Source: Penaeus vannamei (lineage: Eukaryota > Arthropoda > Malacostraca > Decapoda > Penaeidae). From it: a stretch of 27,500 nucleotides of DNA. Positions 1-16,835 of this stretch are shown here, one piece after another. The notes below the pieces were generated by a model. It saw only the letters and a list, made by a program, of their open reading frames with translations, did not search any database and was not told where the DNA came from. The stretch covers positions 33,206,104 through 33,233,603 of the forward strand of contig NC_091555.1 of assembly GCF_042767895.1 (NCBI RefSeq), read 5' to 3'. Numbering within the stretch: the first letter of the stretch is position 1; every line of letters starts with the position of its first letter. A program made the translations under genes and the position numbers.

Positions 1-5540
<5,540 letters not shown>

Positions 5541-5544
5541 AGTA

Positions 5545-5960
5545 CTCGCATACATTCATGTATATGTATATGTATATATTTATTTATTATACATATACAT
5601 ACATATACATACACGTACATGGACAAACACACACATGCATACATACATTCATACATGCATCTATATTTATACTCGCACACACATACATATATATTCATAC
5701 TTGCACACATACATATAAAGAATATACATATATGTGTATGTGTATATATATTTATATGTATATATATTTAAATAATTTTGTGTGTCTGTTTTTGTAATAT
5801 AGACATCCATTATATACAAGTATACACACGCACGAAAGCTCACAGATATACTGTATACGTACAGTACATGTACAATGTAGGCATACATACACATGTAAGT
5901 ACACTTGTCCATGTATAAAGGCAGATGGATATAAATAAACATATGTACGTCAGTGTTTCT
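5545..5960. repeat. AT-rich (TA/CATA)n low-complexity region
   Basis: Irregular TATA, CATA, GTAT and CACA units dominate about 400 bases. The run GTATATGTATATGTATA near 5560-5575 is nearly complementary to TATACATATACATACATATAC near 5588-5610, so the region could extrude as a hairpin or cruciform. Open frames of Tyr-Ile-His peptides on both strands are repeat artefacts. Confidence 0.85.
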
Positions 5961-6299
5961 TCAGAATTATCGCAATAATACAAATTGCAGTGACGATAAC
6001 AAACAAGTCCTGTTTTTTAAAGATTCACTGTGCGTATTCATCTTTGTCGACTCTCATGTGAGGGACCAATTACAGATACACAAATTTCTTAAAATCATGC
6101 AAATTCTTGGAGTTTTGTTGAGACATATCTGCAGCAACGACGCCTTTACATACTAATCAACTTAACAGATTTATGATACGTGTGTCTAGAATTATAGAAT
6201 GTTGCAGTTACATATATGGTTGATGTTTCTTATTGATGATTTCAGTAACAAGCCATTTGAATAACTTCTCGTTTGGACATCACTTCGATGCTGTTGTTT

Positions 6300-6355
6300 T
6301 GTGTGTGTGTTTGTATGTCTATGTCTGTGTGTTTGTATGTGTATGTTTGTGTGAT
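6300..6355. repeat. Degenerate (TG)n tract
   Basis: An imperfect TG-rich stretch with GTAT and GTCT interruptions, consistent with a decayed (TG)n microsatellite. It lies about 40 bases before the long (TC)n run. Confidence 0.8.
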
Positions 6356-6388
6356 TTGAAGTTCTCCTGTTTCTTTAGATTTTTTTAA

Positions 6389-6494
<106 letters not shown>

Positions 6495-6713
6495 CTTTCC
6501 TTGCTCCTCCCCAAAATTGCCACAGTCATCATTCATCTTTCCTCCTTGTTTCATCATCTCTTTCCCCGACCCATCATTGCCAATCGCCTTCGCCTCTCTT
6601 CATCACCGTCCCTTCCATCTCTTCTTCATCACCCTTCCCCCTCCCCCTCCCTCTCCTCCTCAACAGCCCCCCCCTCCTCCGCATCAGCCCTTGGCCAGCA
6701 GTGATGAGATGTA

Positions 6714-9700
6714 ATGACTGTTGTAAAATTCAGAGGCGTATCAAGCTCTTCCTAAAATGGACATAATTATAAGAAGATGTAGGGTTTTATGAAAGTTCTT
6801 GCAAGCCTGCTTTTTTCCCCGGGGGGGGGGGGCGGTGATAGGGGGCGCGAGTTGGGGGAGAAGTATTAGCTTGGATCGAGGCGGGTTTCGAGACGAGGCG
6901 AGCCACAGGTCGTCAGTCTCTGGCGTCTATAAAGCTAAAAAAAAGGAACGACTCGCATTCCCTTTCTCTTCATACCATTCCACATGTATATCCATCCTGA
7001 CCAACCCAGGTCATTCCGGTTTCCAGCTGAGCGCTGATCTCCGAGCGGCGGGCGCGCTCTCCGTGCCGGGCCGCAGCATCCGCCAGAGTTGCGTTGTGAA
7101 TAATGGGAGGAATATTACAGATTCTGTGACCTTGCAAGACGAATGGCACGCGGACCTTCCCTGAGAGGAACAGCGCACTCAGTCTAATTTAAATGTTAAT
7201 TCTATGAGTACAATACGACCTATCGTAAATATGCCGTCACGCACGGTATCGCCGCAATTCATCCTATTCATGTTTTGATAAGAGTGACTCGTGAACCTGA
7301 TCCCCTGGACTGTAGGCTCCGAGGCGCTGGACGGAGGAAGAGCCCGCTCCCCCCGGCGACCTCCGGGGACACTGCGGCAACCTTGTTATTAATGATCGTG
7401 TGTAAGAACAATAATTCAACGTGTAGAGGCTTCGAGTACAAGAAAATGTTTTGAATCCGAGATGCGTCCGAGGCTCTGCAGGCGACTCGCAAGATCAGGT
7501 GGAGATGCGGGCGACGCGGCAAGAAAGCTGATGATGCCATCCTCGCCGCTAACTTATGGATCGCGCATATACCCGTATCGCACAATTATGCCCAGCGCTG
7601 CAACGCCTAGACAGCTCCAAGGCAGTCCACAGACGCAGCCCGTGAAGAATGCGGCCGTCTTCAAATACTTTAGATGAGAACGTATAAAAAATGACGGTGA
7701 CATATGGTGTCTGGCAACCGTGATAATGTGACACAGGACATGAGTTTGCGCGCCCTTTTCTGGCATCTCGAATTCCAGAGGGGCAGCTTCACCGCCGGCT
7801 CAGGCCAGCGCCCCGGCACCCACCACTCATATCTGGCACGAATGTGTGGACCGTAACTACAAGGTATATATTAGAATATATTACAAGAGACACGGCAACA
7901 TGTCCTCAGATTCACGCGATACTGCTGTGACACTGCGCTCCAGACGCTCATCATTACTCTTGGTCTGCAATGAGACGCCGCTAATGGCGAGGGATGCTGC
8001 GCAAGCCCGAAATGCTCCCCCAGCGCGGCCCACGCGCGGTTAGATAATACGAGGAGACATTAGAAACTACTAATAATTCAGGCTCCTCCTCCGGTCTCCG
8101 AGGAGTGCATTCCCTCGTTCCCGTGTTCATAATTCCATTGTCGTGGTCCGTTCTGCGGGTCCGCGACGTCTGGGCACGCGTGATGTGACAGGGAACACGC
8201 CTCGCCGCGCTCTGGCTGGCACCTTGCATGTCTTGGCCGCAAATGCAATCAAATTCCAGGCTAGCTCGGGCAGAAAGGGTTACAATGAGCTACATTTCAG
8301 TCGAGATCTCGTCCCGAATATGTAATGTGTGCGCGAGGAATTCCCGCAGAAGGGATAAAAATTAGATTTGCTTAGGTAGCGCGCGGGTTTTTCTACAGAA
8401 TATCAAACGTGCGAAGCGAGGAGGTTTCTTGTCCAATCTTCTGGATGCATATGCAAATGCTAAGATATTCGCGAAGATGAATTAGTTTTCCTGCTATGAT
8501 CAGACCTCCCTCCGCCGCAGCAGACTATCCAGCAGACCGGCATAAAACGCCACCGCAAGCAGTATTGCAGGTAATTATTTCCATTGCGGTTCTCCGGAAA
8601 CTATTGCCGTTACCGAGAAGTGCGAGGAGGACACCCTGAAGCGCCGGCCCGGAGGAGGAAGTGGCGAGAGCCTCGTCCTCACTTCTGGGTGGCCGGCGGA
8701 ATCGCGGTCGAGCTGCTAGGTCTACCCCGGGATCACAGCCAGACTCGGCGTAATGTGACAAAAGAAACACTCGGCGAGAGCTCCCGACTACCGAGAGGTA
8801 ATGATGCCGGCGGATGGGCGGCGCGTGGGTGGTCCGCCCAGTTTCCGGACGGCCGTTCCTTGCCGGGGAAAGCGCACCAGAACAAGCACTAATGGAATCG
8901 AGCATCTTATTGGTGCGAGCGCAGTTCCAGATTTACGAGATTAATGGCGGAGCGAGCAGGAGTGCGCGGGGCAGGGCGGGCCGGCGGCCTCGAGGAAGGA
9001 GCGGCAACGTCTTGACCCGCCGGCTGTGGGTGGTCCCGCTGACTTACGTCTGGAATGACCGCCGGACACAGGCCGGAGATATCCTTGATTGAGGCATCAG
9101 CGGGAAGTGGTTCTCCTCGCGACCCGGGGTGTTGCTGTCACTTTTATCATACAGTTTTGTTTTATTGACCGATGTTTCGTGTGTCTTTGGCGAGTTTCTC
9201 TGCCTCGTTTTGCGAGGAAAAGGCACACATGAACGCTACAACTAGGAAGTTATTATGTATGTATCCTCGATCTGGCCATGTTAACTGATAAGAAGACGTT
9301 TGCACCCCCATATATTTCTTATTACTGCCTGGATCACCTGCCCCGACCCGGATCCCCCGGCCATAAACATTCTATCATGAAACACTTCCACGACCTTATC
9401 AGCATCCCAGTCCAGCCCCAAAATTCCAATCACCGCGACCGCTCTCGACTTGCATTCATCACCCTCAAACACCCATAAAAATCACTCTGACCACCGCCTA
9501 TCGCTAATTCTCCGCCCTTTACCACTTCTAATGTTCACGAGACGACTATAAACCTGAGCTCACCTACCACAGCGCCCGTGTTCCTGCTCGCTCACGCCCG
9601 ACGCCCACACCACACTTTATGCGCCCGCGTCCTAAGGCTTCTCTCTATTACACCTGCCCCTTCCTGCCCGCCCGCACAAACCAGGGACACGGCGCTCGCG

Positions 9701-9984
9701 AAATCAGTCACACTTGTCCGGGGAATAAGTCTCCCTCGCTCTGCTCTCGAGGCCCTTCCCTCCGCCTCGTGCTCCGACACACAAACACCTTGCATGTGAA
9801 TGGGATATTCTTTAGAGTCAAGATTAATTCTGTTCACGATTACATGAATTAACATACATTACCGATACATAATTCTATTTAATCTTTGCTAGTGGAGGCA
9901 AATAATACGGCTGGATAATTGATCCATCAGCACCGAGACGCCAGGGCTATTCAGGGCCAGCCGTGAATGACAAAAAACGAGTTA
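6714..9984. other. Unique noncoding DNA, locally GC/CpG-rich
   Basis: About 3.2 kb with no long microsatellite, unlike its surroundings. It is locally GC- and CpG-rich, for example 7020-7100, 8580-9090 and 9560-9780. A G12 run sits at 6821-6832. Several frames of 60 to 126 codons are open on both strands, as expected for GC-rich DNA, but none gives a recognisable protein. An octamer ATGCAAAT lies at 8451-8458. The lack of repeats over this length makes it a candidate for regulatory DNA, but that is inference. Confidence 0.4.
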
Positions 9985-10090
9985 CAGGGGAGGGGGGGGG
10001 GAGGTGCAGGAGAGGGCAGGGGAAGGTCGGGGAGGGACAGGGAAGGGGCGGGGGAGGGATGGGGAGGGGGGTAATGGCCAGGGTTGGGGA
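9985..10090. repeat. G-rich purine tract
   Basis: About 100 bases of near-uninterrupted G/A with many G3 to G9 runs, for example a G9 run near 9992-10000. It is low-complexity and has G-quadruplex potential on the + strand. The Gly/Arg-rich frame through it is not a credible gene. Confidence 0.8.
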
Positions 10091-10270
10091 GGGTGTCCGA
10101 ACTATGTCTTGGCTAATCTTGGAAAGAAATGATCTAAGACGTTTTCAAGATATACTCAGAAACAAAATAAAGAAAAAAAAAGTCAGAGTCTGTTCTCACG
10201 TCGAGCGCCGGCACTTATCTTATACACGGTTCACCAGCGCTTAGATTAACGAAGCATAAAGGAAAGTGTG

Positions 10271-10280
10271 TATATAAAAG
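10271..10280 (+). promoter_or_regulatory. TATA-box-like element
   Basis: The string TATATAAAAG matches a strong TATA box, and the DNA about 40 to 90 bases downstream is GC/CpG-rich. I see no convincing arthropod initiator at the normal distance of about 30 bases: the nearest TCA (10311) is about 40 bases away. The first ATG downstream (10368) opens only 28 codons. It could be an internal cut promoter or a chance match. Confidence 0.2.
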
Positions 10281-10527
10281 AGTGAGATTGGCAAGGGAAG
10301 GGAGGTGTCGTCAAACGGGCTCGCCTCGACCAGCGCCGTCCGTGTGAGATCGGCGGAGCGTGTGTTGATGGCATGTAATTTTCACACTTTACACGGGACA
10401 ACTATTCGGGCCACAACAATCTACACGGCGCCGATACTGTTCGGACACGGTTAATGTTAGGCATGTCTTTTTCTTATCTATTGGGAGATGAGAGGGAAAG
10501 GGCGAAGATGTTTGGACAGGTCTTGCG

Positions 10528-10530
<3 letters not shown>

Positions 10531-10616
<86 letters not shown>

Positions 10617-10620
10617 CGCG
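10531..10620. repeat. Compound microsatellite (TG)39(CG)6
   Basis: A pure TG run at 10531-10608 passes directly into a CG run at 10609-10620. Alternating purine-pyrimidine sequence of this kind is prone to form Z-DNA. Cys-Val and Thr-His readings here are artefacts. Confidence 0.95.
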
Positions 10621-11971
10621 ACTAAGCGTGTGACTAAGTGTGTGCGCGTGTTCGCCTGCATGCATATGGTTTATTTGTTTACTTGGCGCCCAGTTTGTGT
10701 GGTGCATCTGATAGTCTATCCCTCATTCTGCCAGTTATAGTAAGCCAAACTAATGCGATCCATCTATTCTAATAGTAGTGTTTACAAGGAAGAAAGATAC
10801 TAAAAGTCGCATTAATTTACACAAATATACAAGAATGATTGATGTTCACATAAACCATAAAATGTGTCGTGAGGCGAGTCTCTCTTCCTTAAACCAATTT
10901 ACACCAACGAGAGAAGAAAATACACACCAAAATGTTCTTTATAAACTCAAACACTGTGCCATCGTTTGGTGGTATTTCTTTAGCCCCTTTTTTATCAGTA
11001 ATAATAGGGACTGCCCGCCCCTCTCATCACAGACTGCCAATTCAGATATCGATAGTTGGTATTAGTTCAGCATCTAAAATAGTGTTCACATAAGGTATCG
11101 GGACGCGCGGTCGAAACGCTCGGAGCCTCGAATAAAGCGCCGGTGTGGCCTTGTTCGCACAGCGCCTGAAGACCCACCCAATGTCGGTGTATCAGTCCAC
11201 GACGTTGACTGATAGGAACAAGGTGAGGGGCGCTATTACTCGACGCCTTACATGCATCTCAATGGTTCTCCCTTTAAGTCTTAGACCATTGCCTTTACCT
11301 ATCTGACCTCCCGGTTCTACAAATCTCCGCTAACATTACAATAGACTGGCACCGCTTCTTGTGAATTTCAAGTCTGCTTTCGTATCCCGCTGTTGATGAA
11401 AGTTCCCCCCTTGGTCAAGTTTCCTTAGGATTCTTACTGTGATATTACCACCGGGGACTTCGCTTTGTCGCCTGTTTTGACGGGGGACTAATAGCTATAT
11501 AACTTTTCTTTTCCTTTCAATGTCTTGGTTTTATATTATCATTCATCCACTATTTAAAATAATGTGAAATCGTTCGCGAATTCAGAGACATAGCGTGGGA
11601 ATTAGCTTTTATATGCAGTAAATATTATCCAGAAATTCGCGCATGGGCTGTAGACGGGGAGAGCGGAGCCTGTATTGTGACGGGTATCGTCAGGCCCCTC
11701 CAGGCCAACTGTCAGCGAATTAGGAATATTACCGAGGTATACAATCCTCATCCCATTCGACACGCTGATGAAGCTGACATTTACCGCTTGTTAATTACGG
11801 GTCTGCCCACATGGCTCTCTAAGCTCGCCGGGCGCTGCTGCAGACTACAGACTCGCAGGCTGTTAAAGGGCTTCGCGCCGTCTGCTCTCGCATTCAGCCT
11901 CCGGCCCTTCGCTCGGCGGGGAGTTTTCTGCAACTTGGGAAAGCTTAAAAAGCCATGAAAGTGTGCAAGCA
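10621..11971. other. Unique noncoding DNA, no gene seen
   Basis: Mixed-composition unique sequence. A + frame at 11677-11958 (93 codons) is GC-rich but matches nothing I recognise and lacks flanking splice signals in a phase that fits cut. Probably intronic. Confidence 0.45.
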
Positions 11972-12107
<136 letters not shown>

Positions 12108-15100
12108 TTTGTATATTACAAATGTGCATCATATTTAACGTCACAAAATTTATAAACATTGCATTTATTTTCATTTAAATCCAAATAGAGGTTTAGAAAT
12201 TCTTTCATAAGTTACGGCCATGCTTTCCGTGAATTATTTTTGGCTTCCATTTTACGATACGATTCAAGTTCCACCAGAACGGACATCATACTCACTTCCG
12301 GCAGACAATGTGATTTTCCAAGATTGCAAGAAGATTTTGCAGTTAGGATGTGCAATAGATGTACGTCCACATACATATAAAAAGGTTATATAATCATAAA
12401 ATGATAGAGCAACCGGCCGCATCAAAAGAACCAGCGGCGTGAGTCATAAAATACAGTAATAATACGAAAAGCCAATATCCTTCGTAATCTATATCGGCCG
12501 GCGAATCACGACATCTGGCAATCATATTATAAACTCCTCGTGTATGTTGCATGCAATTGAAAAACCGCATTGAAGAGTTTTTATGCTTACATTATAGGCG
12601 ATATTGCATGTACCTCTCACACCAGATGGCACCCACGAACCCCAGTGAGTTATGTCCGGGGCCGTTTTTTTAATATTTTTCTTTTTTTCCCTTTTGGGGT
12701 TCTTTTTGGTTCGTTCTGGCCAGTTTCCCGATAATCTACCAATATTAAGTCGGGACTTGCATATTGTTCGTCAAAAATCATGTCATAGTAAGGTTGATTG
12801 AAGGCTGATTAAAGGCTGATTGAGGGTAGATTGCCGGGCTGCTCGTTCGCCAACGTAGCAATCAGTTCGAGGCCAATGATCAATCTTAGGCCAGCAATAA
12901 CCCCACAACTTCACCATTATCATTTGACGGACCCGGGCATTACTCTTTAATTGTAGGTATCACAGACTTCCTTTCTTGAGTTATTTCCACCGTGGCCCCT
13001 CGCCATTGGCTGAGGCGGGATCGAAATGCGACTCCAAAAGACATACATTAGCGATATGCCCAGTCGTATTCTCGTATCACGTTCGACCTCCTCCACGACA
13101 CAGACTGTTCGAAAGCTCTTTTTTTCTCTTCTTTTTTTCCTAAAGGAGGGTCTCTTGCCTTATAAGTGTCTCTCCCTCTGTCGCCTTTCCTCAATTCAGG
13201 AAAAGAAATGACGAAACTTTCTACTCATTTATGTCTCGGATTTTGTTTTGCTCCTGATGTTATGTGTAATCGTTTTATTACTTAGATGATATAATCGTAT
13301 GTGTTATATATTTTTTATTATTTTTAGCGTTCTTGAGTTTAGATTGCTTTTCTTTCTGCATATATTCTGCACATTATATTTAGTGTAATTATTACTATTT
13401 CTTTTTACCTCCAATGCATTTCCACAGACAACAAAGTGTCATTCTGCTCTTGCGCCATTCTGTTAATTTTACTTACCATGACATCTTTCCTCATTTTCAA
13501 CTTACTTTCCTCTTCCCATTTATTATTTTGTGTCGAAATTTTCATACGAACCTGTTTTCTTGCCGTTCATTTCCTCCCACGGAAAGTCTCTTTTCTAGTT
13601 CTCCCCTTCCTTCTCTTTTTTTCTTCCTCCTTTTTTTGCTTCCACGTGGTTCTCCTTCTTCAATCACGCCATCGCCTCTGTGACTACCGGATCCAAACCC
13701 AGCCACGGATTGCATATTAATTACTGATATTAAGCTCATTACTGTCTTCCTTTTGCGCGGCTTCGAGACGTTGCAATCGTCAGCTTCTGTTGCTCATGGT
13801 GCGCCGAGTAAGGGAGGGGGAGGGGTGGAGTAGGGGGATGCGTAGGGGTGAAGTGTGGTAAGGGAGATGTGGGGAAAAGGGTGCGAAAGGCGAGAGCTTT
13901 GTGAGGAAGGGAAGGGTGGCGAGGGAAGGGGTGGGGCGACGAGAGAAGGGTGAGCGAAGGAAGGGCGGTCAGGGTACACTCCGTCGTATGGACCGTGTCT
14001 CGGGTGAAGGTTGTTGAGATAGAACTCCTGTTATATGTTTCCCCGGTTATACCTCGCGTTCGTTGATATACCCGTGAAGTTGTGGCGCGGAGGATACGTG
14101 CGGTAATGATAACGGTGAAGGTGTTGCCGTGAGTGATGGTGAATGCTCCGGCGAGGAACAGCTGTGAGTATGATCCTTGCGGCGGTCATTGTGGTGACGA
14201 GTGTTGACAGTGGCGCACCGTGCAACATTTGTGGTCTCACTTCGATAAGTCTTTATGGTGTCGCGGTTTGTTCTCGATACAGAGAAATTGGCAAATGGCA
14301 TAGATTATAGGAACCCCATGTAACAAAAATCAACAGTTTCGAATGGAAGTTCGCACAACGCGCCATTCTCCGCGGAGAAACAACAACAACCGCTGACCCG
14401 TATCACCAATACTGAAACCCGTTAAGCTACAATCAGTGACTGTTTCCCAGTAAATTATCTTGCTAAGTTTTTATGCCATCACCTCGGCTTTAAACCCCGA
14501 TTTCCCCCTTCCTCCCTGACCCCACTGACCTTGCCGTACCCCCTCTAAGGCGCAACGACCAGTAAGTGAGAACCTCTCCGCCTCAGGTATTGGCTACGCG
14601 TCAGGTTGTCAGTCAGTTTCTCTAAGTCCCCCCTCGCCGCGGAGAAAATGAGAGCCCGGGATCCTCCTTTGAGTCAGGAGCCTTCAGGATTTCTTTTATC
14701 CTTGCTGATTGAGGGCGACTCGGAGACCCGGGGTTCACCAGAGGTTGCCGAAGCCACGAACGATAGATTCTGGTTTTCGTAGGTCATGGATCGCGCTCGG
14801 AATCGGCTCAGGAAGAAAAGAACTGCGGTTGAATATGTTTCCCACTCCTCGTCGGCGCTCGCTGTCTCCCAATGAAGATGAATCGATGGCCGTCCCCTTC
14901 CCGTGCTGAGCCGAACTTAATCATTTTCGAATCGTGCGATGCAGAAAGAAAGGGAAGCAAGGGCGGAAGGGCGGGGTCTCTGCTTACCTGAGACGGTTCA
15001 GAGGAAGTGAGTCGCTGGCGAGGGCTTGAAAGAAGGGGAAGGAGCCGGGGAAAAGAAAGGGATTTCGAATTGGTAACTCTTAATCAGAGTGACTTCGCCG

Positions 15101-15716
15101 CGTCGGTGTGCGAGGCAACTATGGGCGTCGTCTGTTTAACAAGTATCCACCAACCAATTTCCTCCTGGATTATGAGAACAGAAATATAACAAACCCCCTC
15201 GAGGCGTAAATACTAATGCCGACCCTCTCCCCCAAGAAGGAAATGGTAACGACAAGCATTAAAAGTGGGATAAAAAAGAGCATAAGAAGATAATGCACAA
15301 AAAGCGCCTTCCTCTGCGCCTCAGTCGGGAGCGATCAGCGGAGGACATCGCCGGGGTCTTCACGTTACGAGAATTATTGGTGATGGACCTCTTGCGTGCT
15401 CGGGTGAAGGAGTCAACTACCGGGGTGGGACTTGATGTTGCCTAAATTATTCTCGTGTGTCATTAGGCTTCACGGCAATCTCGGGCGTGCCTCGCCGTGG
15501 GTTGGCGCGCGCAGCCTGCAGCTTGTTTTGCTGATAGGGTGTTTGTTGCTCCGCTTGGCAAAGTGACGCGCTCGAAGAAGGCGTTATTCTCTGCCGTTTT
15601 TCTTTGTGTTGTTCTTCTCTTTAGCATTAAGGAAATGACACTCTTCCGGCGTTGGCCAATGGCCCTGGCCGGGGCGTTTGGGTGCCCTAACACTAAGTGT
15701 GCAGGTCTCCTGACAG
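12108..15716 (+). other. Noncoding DNA, 3' part of the intron before cut exon A
   Basis: No exon was recognised. Positions 13550-13670 are pyrimidine-rich and 13797-13975 are a G/A-rich tract with many GGG runs. Near the 3' end the string CCCTAAC (15685-15691) is a good branch-point match, with the branch A about 26 bases before the acceptor CAG at 15714-15716. The conserved protein sequence begins directly after that acceptor, which marks the end of the intron. Cut repeat 1, expected just upstream in the protein, is not found here. Confidence 0.6.
13797..13975. repeat. G/A-rich tract
   Basis: Dominated by GGG and GAAGG words on the + strand, with C/T on the other strand. The Pro/Ser-rich frame on the - strand is a composition effect. 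Confidence 0.7.
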
Positions 15717-15909
15717 GTACGCACAAGGACTCCAGCGGAGCTTTCCGGGGCCCCGATGACAGCGTGACGGAGGAGAGAATCCAGCATATCCTGACCGAGG
15801 CCTCCCGCGCCATGACCTCCTCGACGGCCACCAGCCAGGCGGGCCAGCAGGACCAGGACTCCCGAAGCACGGACTCCAAGTCTCCCGCCAGCTCCACGCA
15901 CTCCCCCAG
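15717..15909 (+). CDS. ct: Cut homeodomain protein, internal exon A (just after Cut repeat 1)
   Basis: This exon encodes part of Cut, a nuclear transcription factor of the CUX family that has three Cut repeats and a homeodomain and specifies cell fate in arthropods. The key peptide is DDSVTEERIQHILTEASRAM. As I recall the family, Drosophila Cut has DDSMSEDRIAHIL at the same place, directly after Cut repeat 1, and vertebrate CUX1 has related DDAIRSIL helices. Downstream, DSKSPASSTHSP also resembles the fly protein. The exon ends at the donor CAG|GTGAGG in phase 2; reading on into the intron meets a stop at once (15911-15913). The start is set by the acceptor TGACAG at 15711-15716, with branch point CCCTAAC upstream, entering in phase 1. 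The 5' edge is less certain than the 3' edge because other AG sites lie nearby. Cut repeat 1 itself must be on an earlier exon not seen here. Confidence 0.87.
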
Positions 15910-16158
15910 GTGAGGACTTCCGCTGACGAATTTGTGTGAGGGATTATACTTAGGCTCGAGTAGATGGGCGGCTTTTCATGCCGCGATTCTAGGTGTCGCA
16001 TTTGAAGAAGAATTAATTAGTGAAATTAAGCATTTTATTTTTTCAATCTGTGTTGAATGGAAACACGGAATTCATTAAGAAAAAAAAAGCCTAATTCCAA
16101 ATGCCATTTAATTTCTCTGAGGCTTCGTGTTAACGTTCCAACATTCGTCCTCCTTCAG
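15910..16158 (+). other. ct: cut intron A-B (249 bp, phase 2)
   Basis: Begins GTGAGG and ends CTCCTTCAG, with a pyrimidine-rich 3' end and a possible branch point GTTAACG about 25 bases before the acceptor. It is AT-rich compared with the exons. Joining AG from exon A to T from exon B restores a Ser codon in the conserved frame. Confidence 0.9.
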
Positions 16159-16466
16159 TAGCCCGCTGTCCCGGGGAGATTCGCGGTCGCGAATCCGCAA
16201 ATACGACAACGACGACATCCCGCAAGAGAAGGTGGCAAGAATCTACCAGGAGGAACTTGTCAAGCTCATGTCAAGGCCTCAGGAGCCCCAACTTCCGCTC
16301 CCGCGAGACCCCCAGTACCCGGGGATCCTGTTCCCCTTCCTGGGCCAGTCGCTGCTGTTCAACAGATCCCACGAGGAGGTGAAGCTCGCCCTCGACGCCT
16401 ACCACCAGGAGCTGAGCAAGCTTCAGGGAAATGCTGCCGTCACAGGCATGGGCCTCGGCGCGGTTG
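16159..16466 (+). CDS. ct: Cut homeodomain protein, internal exon B (linker between Cut repeats 1 and 2)
   Basis: Encodes 102 full codons of the Cut linker. It starts SSPLSRGDSRSRIRKYD and continues into DDIPQEKVARIYQEELVKLM, which fits the region of Drosophila Cut reading DKMARLYQE. A Pro-rich part follows with PQYPGILFPFLGQSLLF, matching a fly segment with AFPSFLFSPSLF. The exon ends in a predicted amphipathic helix, EEVKLALDAYHQELSKLQ, and a small Gly/Ala stretch. It enters in phase 2 from exon A and leaves in phase 1 at the donor TTG|GTGAGT (16467); reading through meets TAA at 16472. The composition is GC-rich with C/G at third positions, unlike the surrounding introns. The linker is probably mostly disordered with short helices that contact partners. 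The gene assignment is firm; the helix roles are inference. Confidence 0.92.
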
Positions 16467-16595
16467 GTGAGTAAAGCACCCACGCGATGACGTTTTTAAA
16501 TCATCATTACACTCTATAATAATTCCTTCTCACAGACATGCTAAGAAATAAACCAGCAATTCTCATTACGGATATCTCTGCCCAATCAACCACAG
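16467..16595 (+). other. ct: cut intron B-C (129 bp, phase 1) with two possible acceptors
   Basis: Begins GTGAGT. Two acceptors keep the frame. One is CCACAG ending at 16595, used here because exon C then has uniform GC-rich composition. The other is TTCCTTCTCACAG ending at 16535, which has the better pyrimidine tract and would leave an intron of only 69 bp. The 60 bases between them are AT-rich and intron-like but stay open in the cut frame. Confidence 0.8.
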
Positions 16596-16808
16596 GCCTG
16601 GGCATGGGCGGCGGCGGAGGCCTCGGCGTAGGCGTCGGAGGACCATCACTAGGCATGGGCGTGGGACTCGGTGCGGGCGGCCTTCACAACGGCGCCCAAG
16701 ACCTGACGATGCCCAAGCGCGAGCAGCGGAACGGAGACGAGGAGGAGGAGGGACGCAACCCGAGCGTCACCTCCCCCTTCGGACCCAGCAGATCCAAGGC
16801 CGAAACCA
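16596..16808 (+). CDS. ct: Cut homeodomain protein, internal exon C (Gly-rich linker)
   Basis: Encodes 70 full codons. The first third is a Gly-rich low-complexity stretch of repeated GLGMG/GGLGVG units. It is followed by LHNGAQDLTMPKREQRNGD, which resembles Drosophila Cut NGAQDLSL in the same order along the protein, then an acidic EEEE patch and a Ser/Pro-rich end (NPSVTSPFGPSRSKAET). AQDLTM resembles the PxDLS class of CtBP-binding motifs; binding is inference. The exon enters in phase 1 (split Gly codon from exon B) and leaves in phase 1 at the donor CCA|GTGAGT (16809). Reading on would end at the TGA at 16835-16837, so intron retention would give a protein with no Cut repeat 2, 3 or homeodomain. 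A (GA)n microsatellite starts 27 bases after the donor. An alternative 5' end at 16536 would add 20 residues. Confidence 0.88.
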
Positions 16809-16833
16809 GTGAGTACCTCCTCGCCACGCAGTT

Positions 16834-16835
<2 letters not shown>

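Noticed and set aside
14366..14379. Perfect 14-bp palindrome TTCTCCGCGGAGAA
   Set aside because: One or two perfect 14-bp palindromes are expected by chance in this length; nothing nearby gives it meaning.
15497..15716. 5' extension of exon A to an ATG at 15497 as an alternative start
   Set aside because: The peptide before 15717 has no similarity to Cut, and a branch point plus acceptor sit exactly where similarity begins. An alternative start is not excluded, but nothing supports it.
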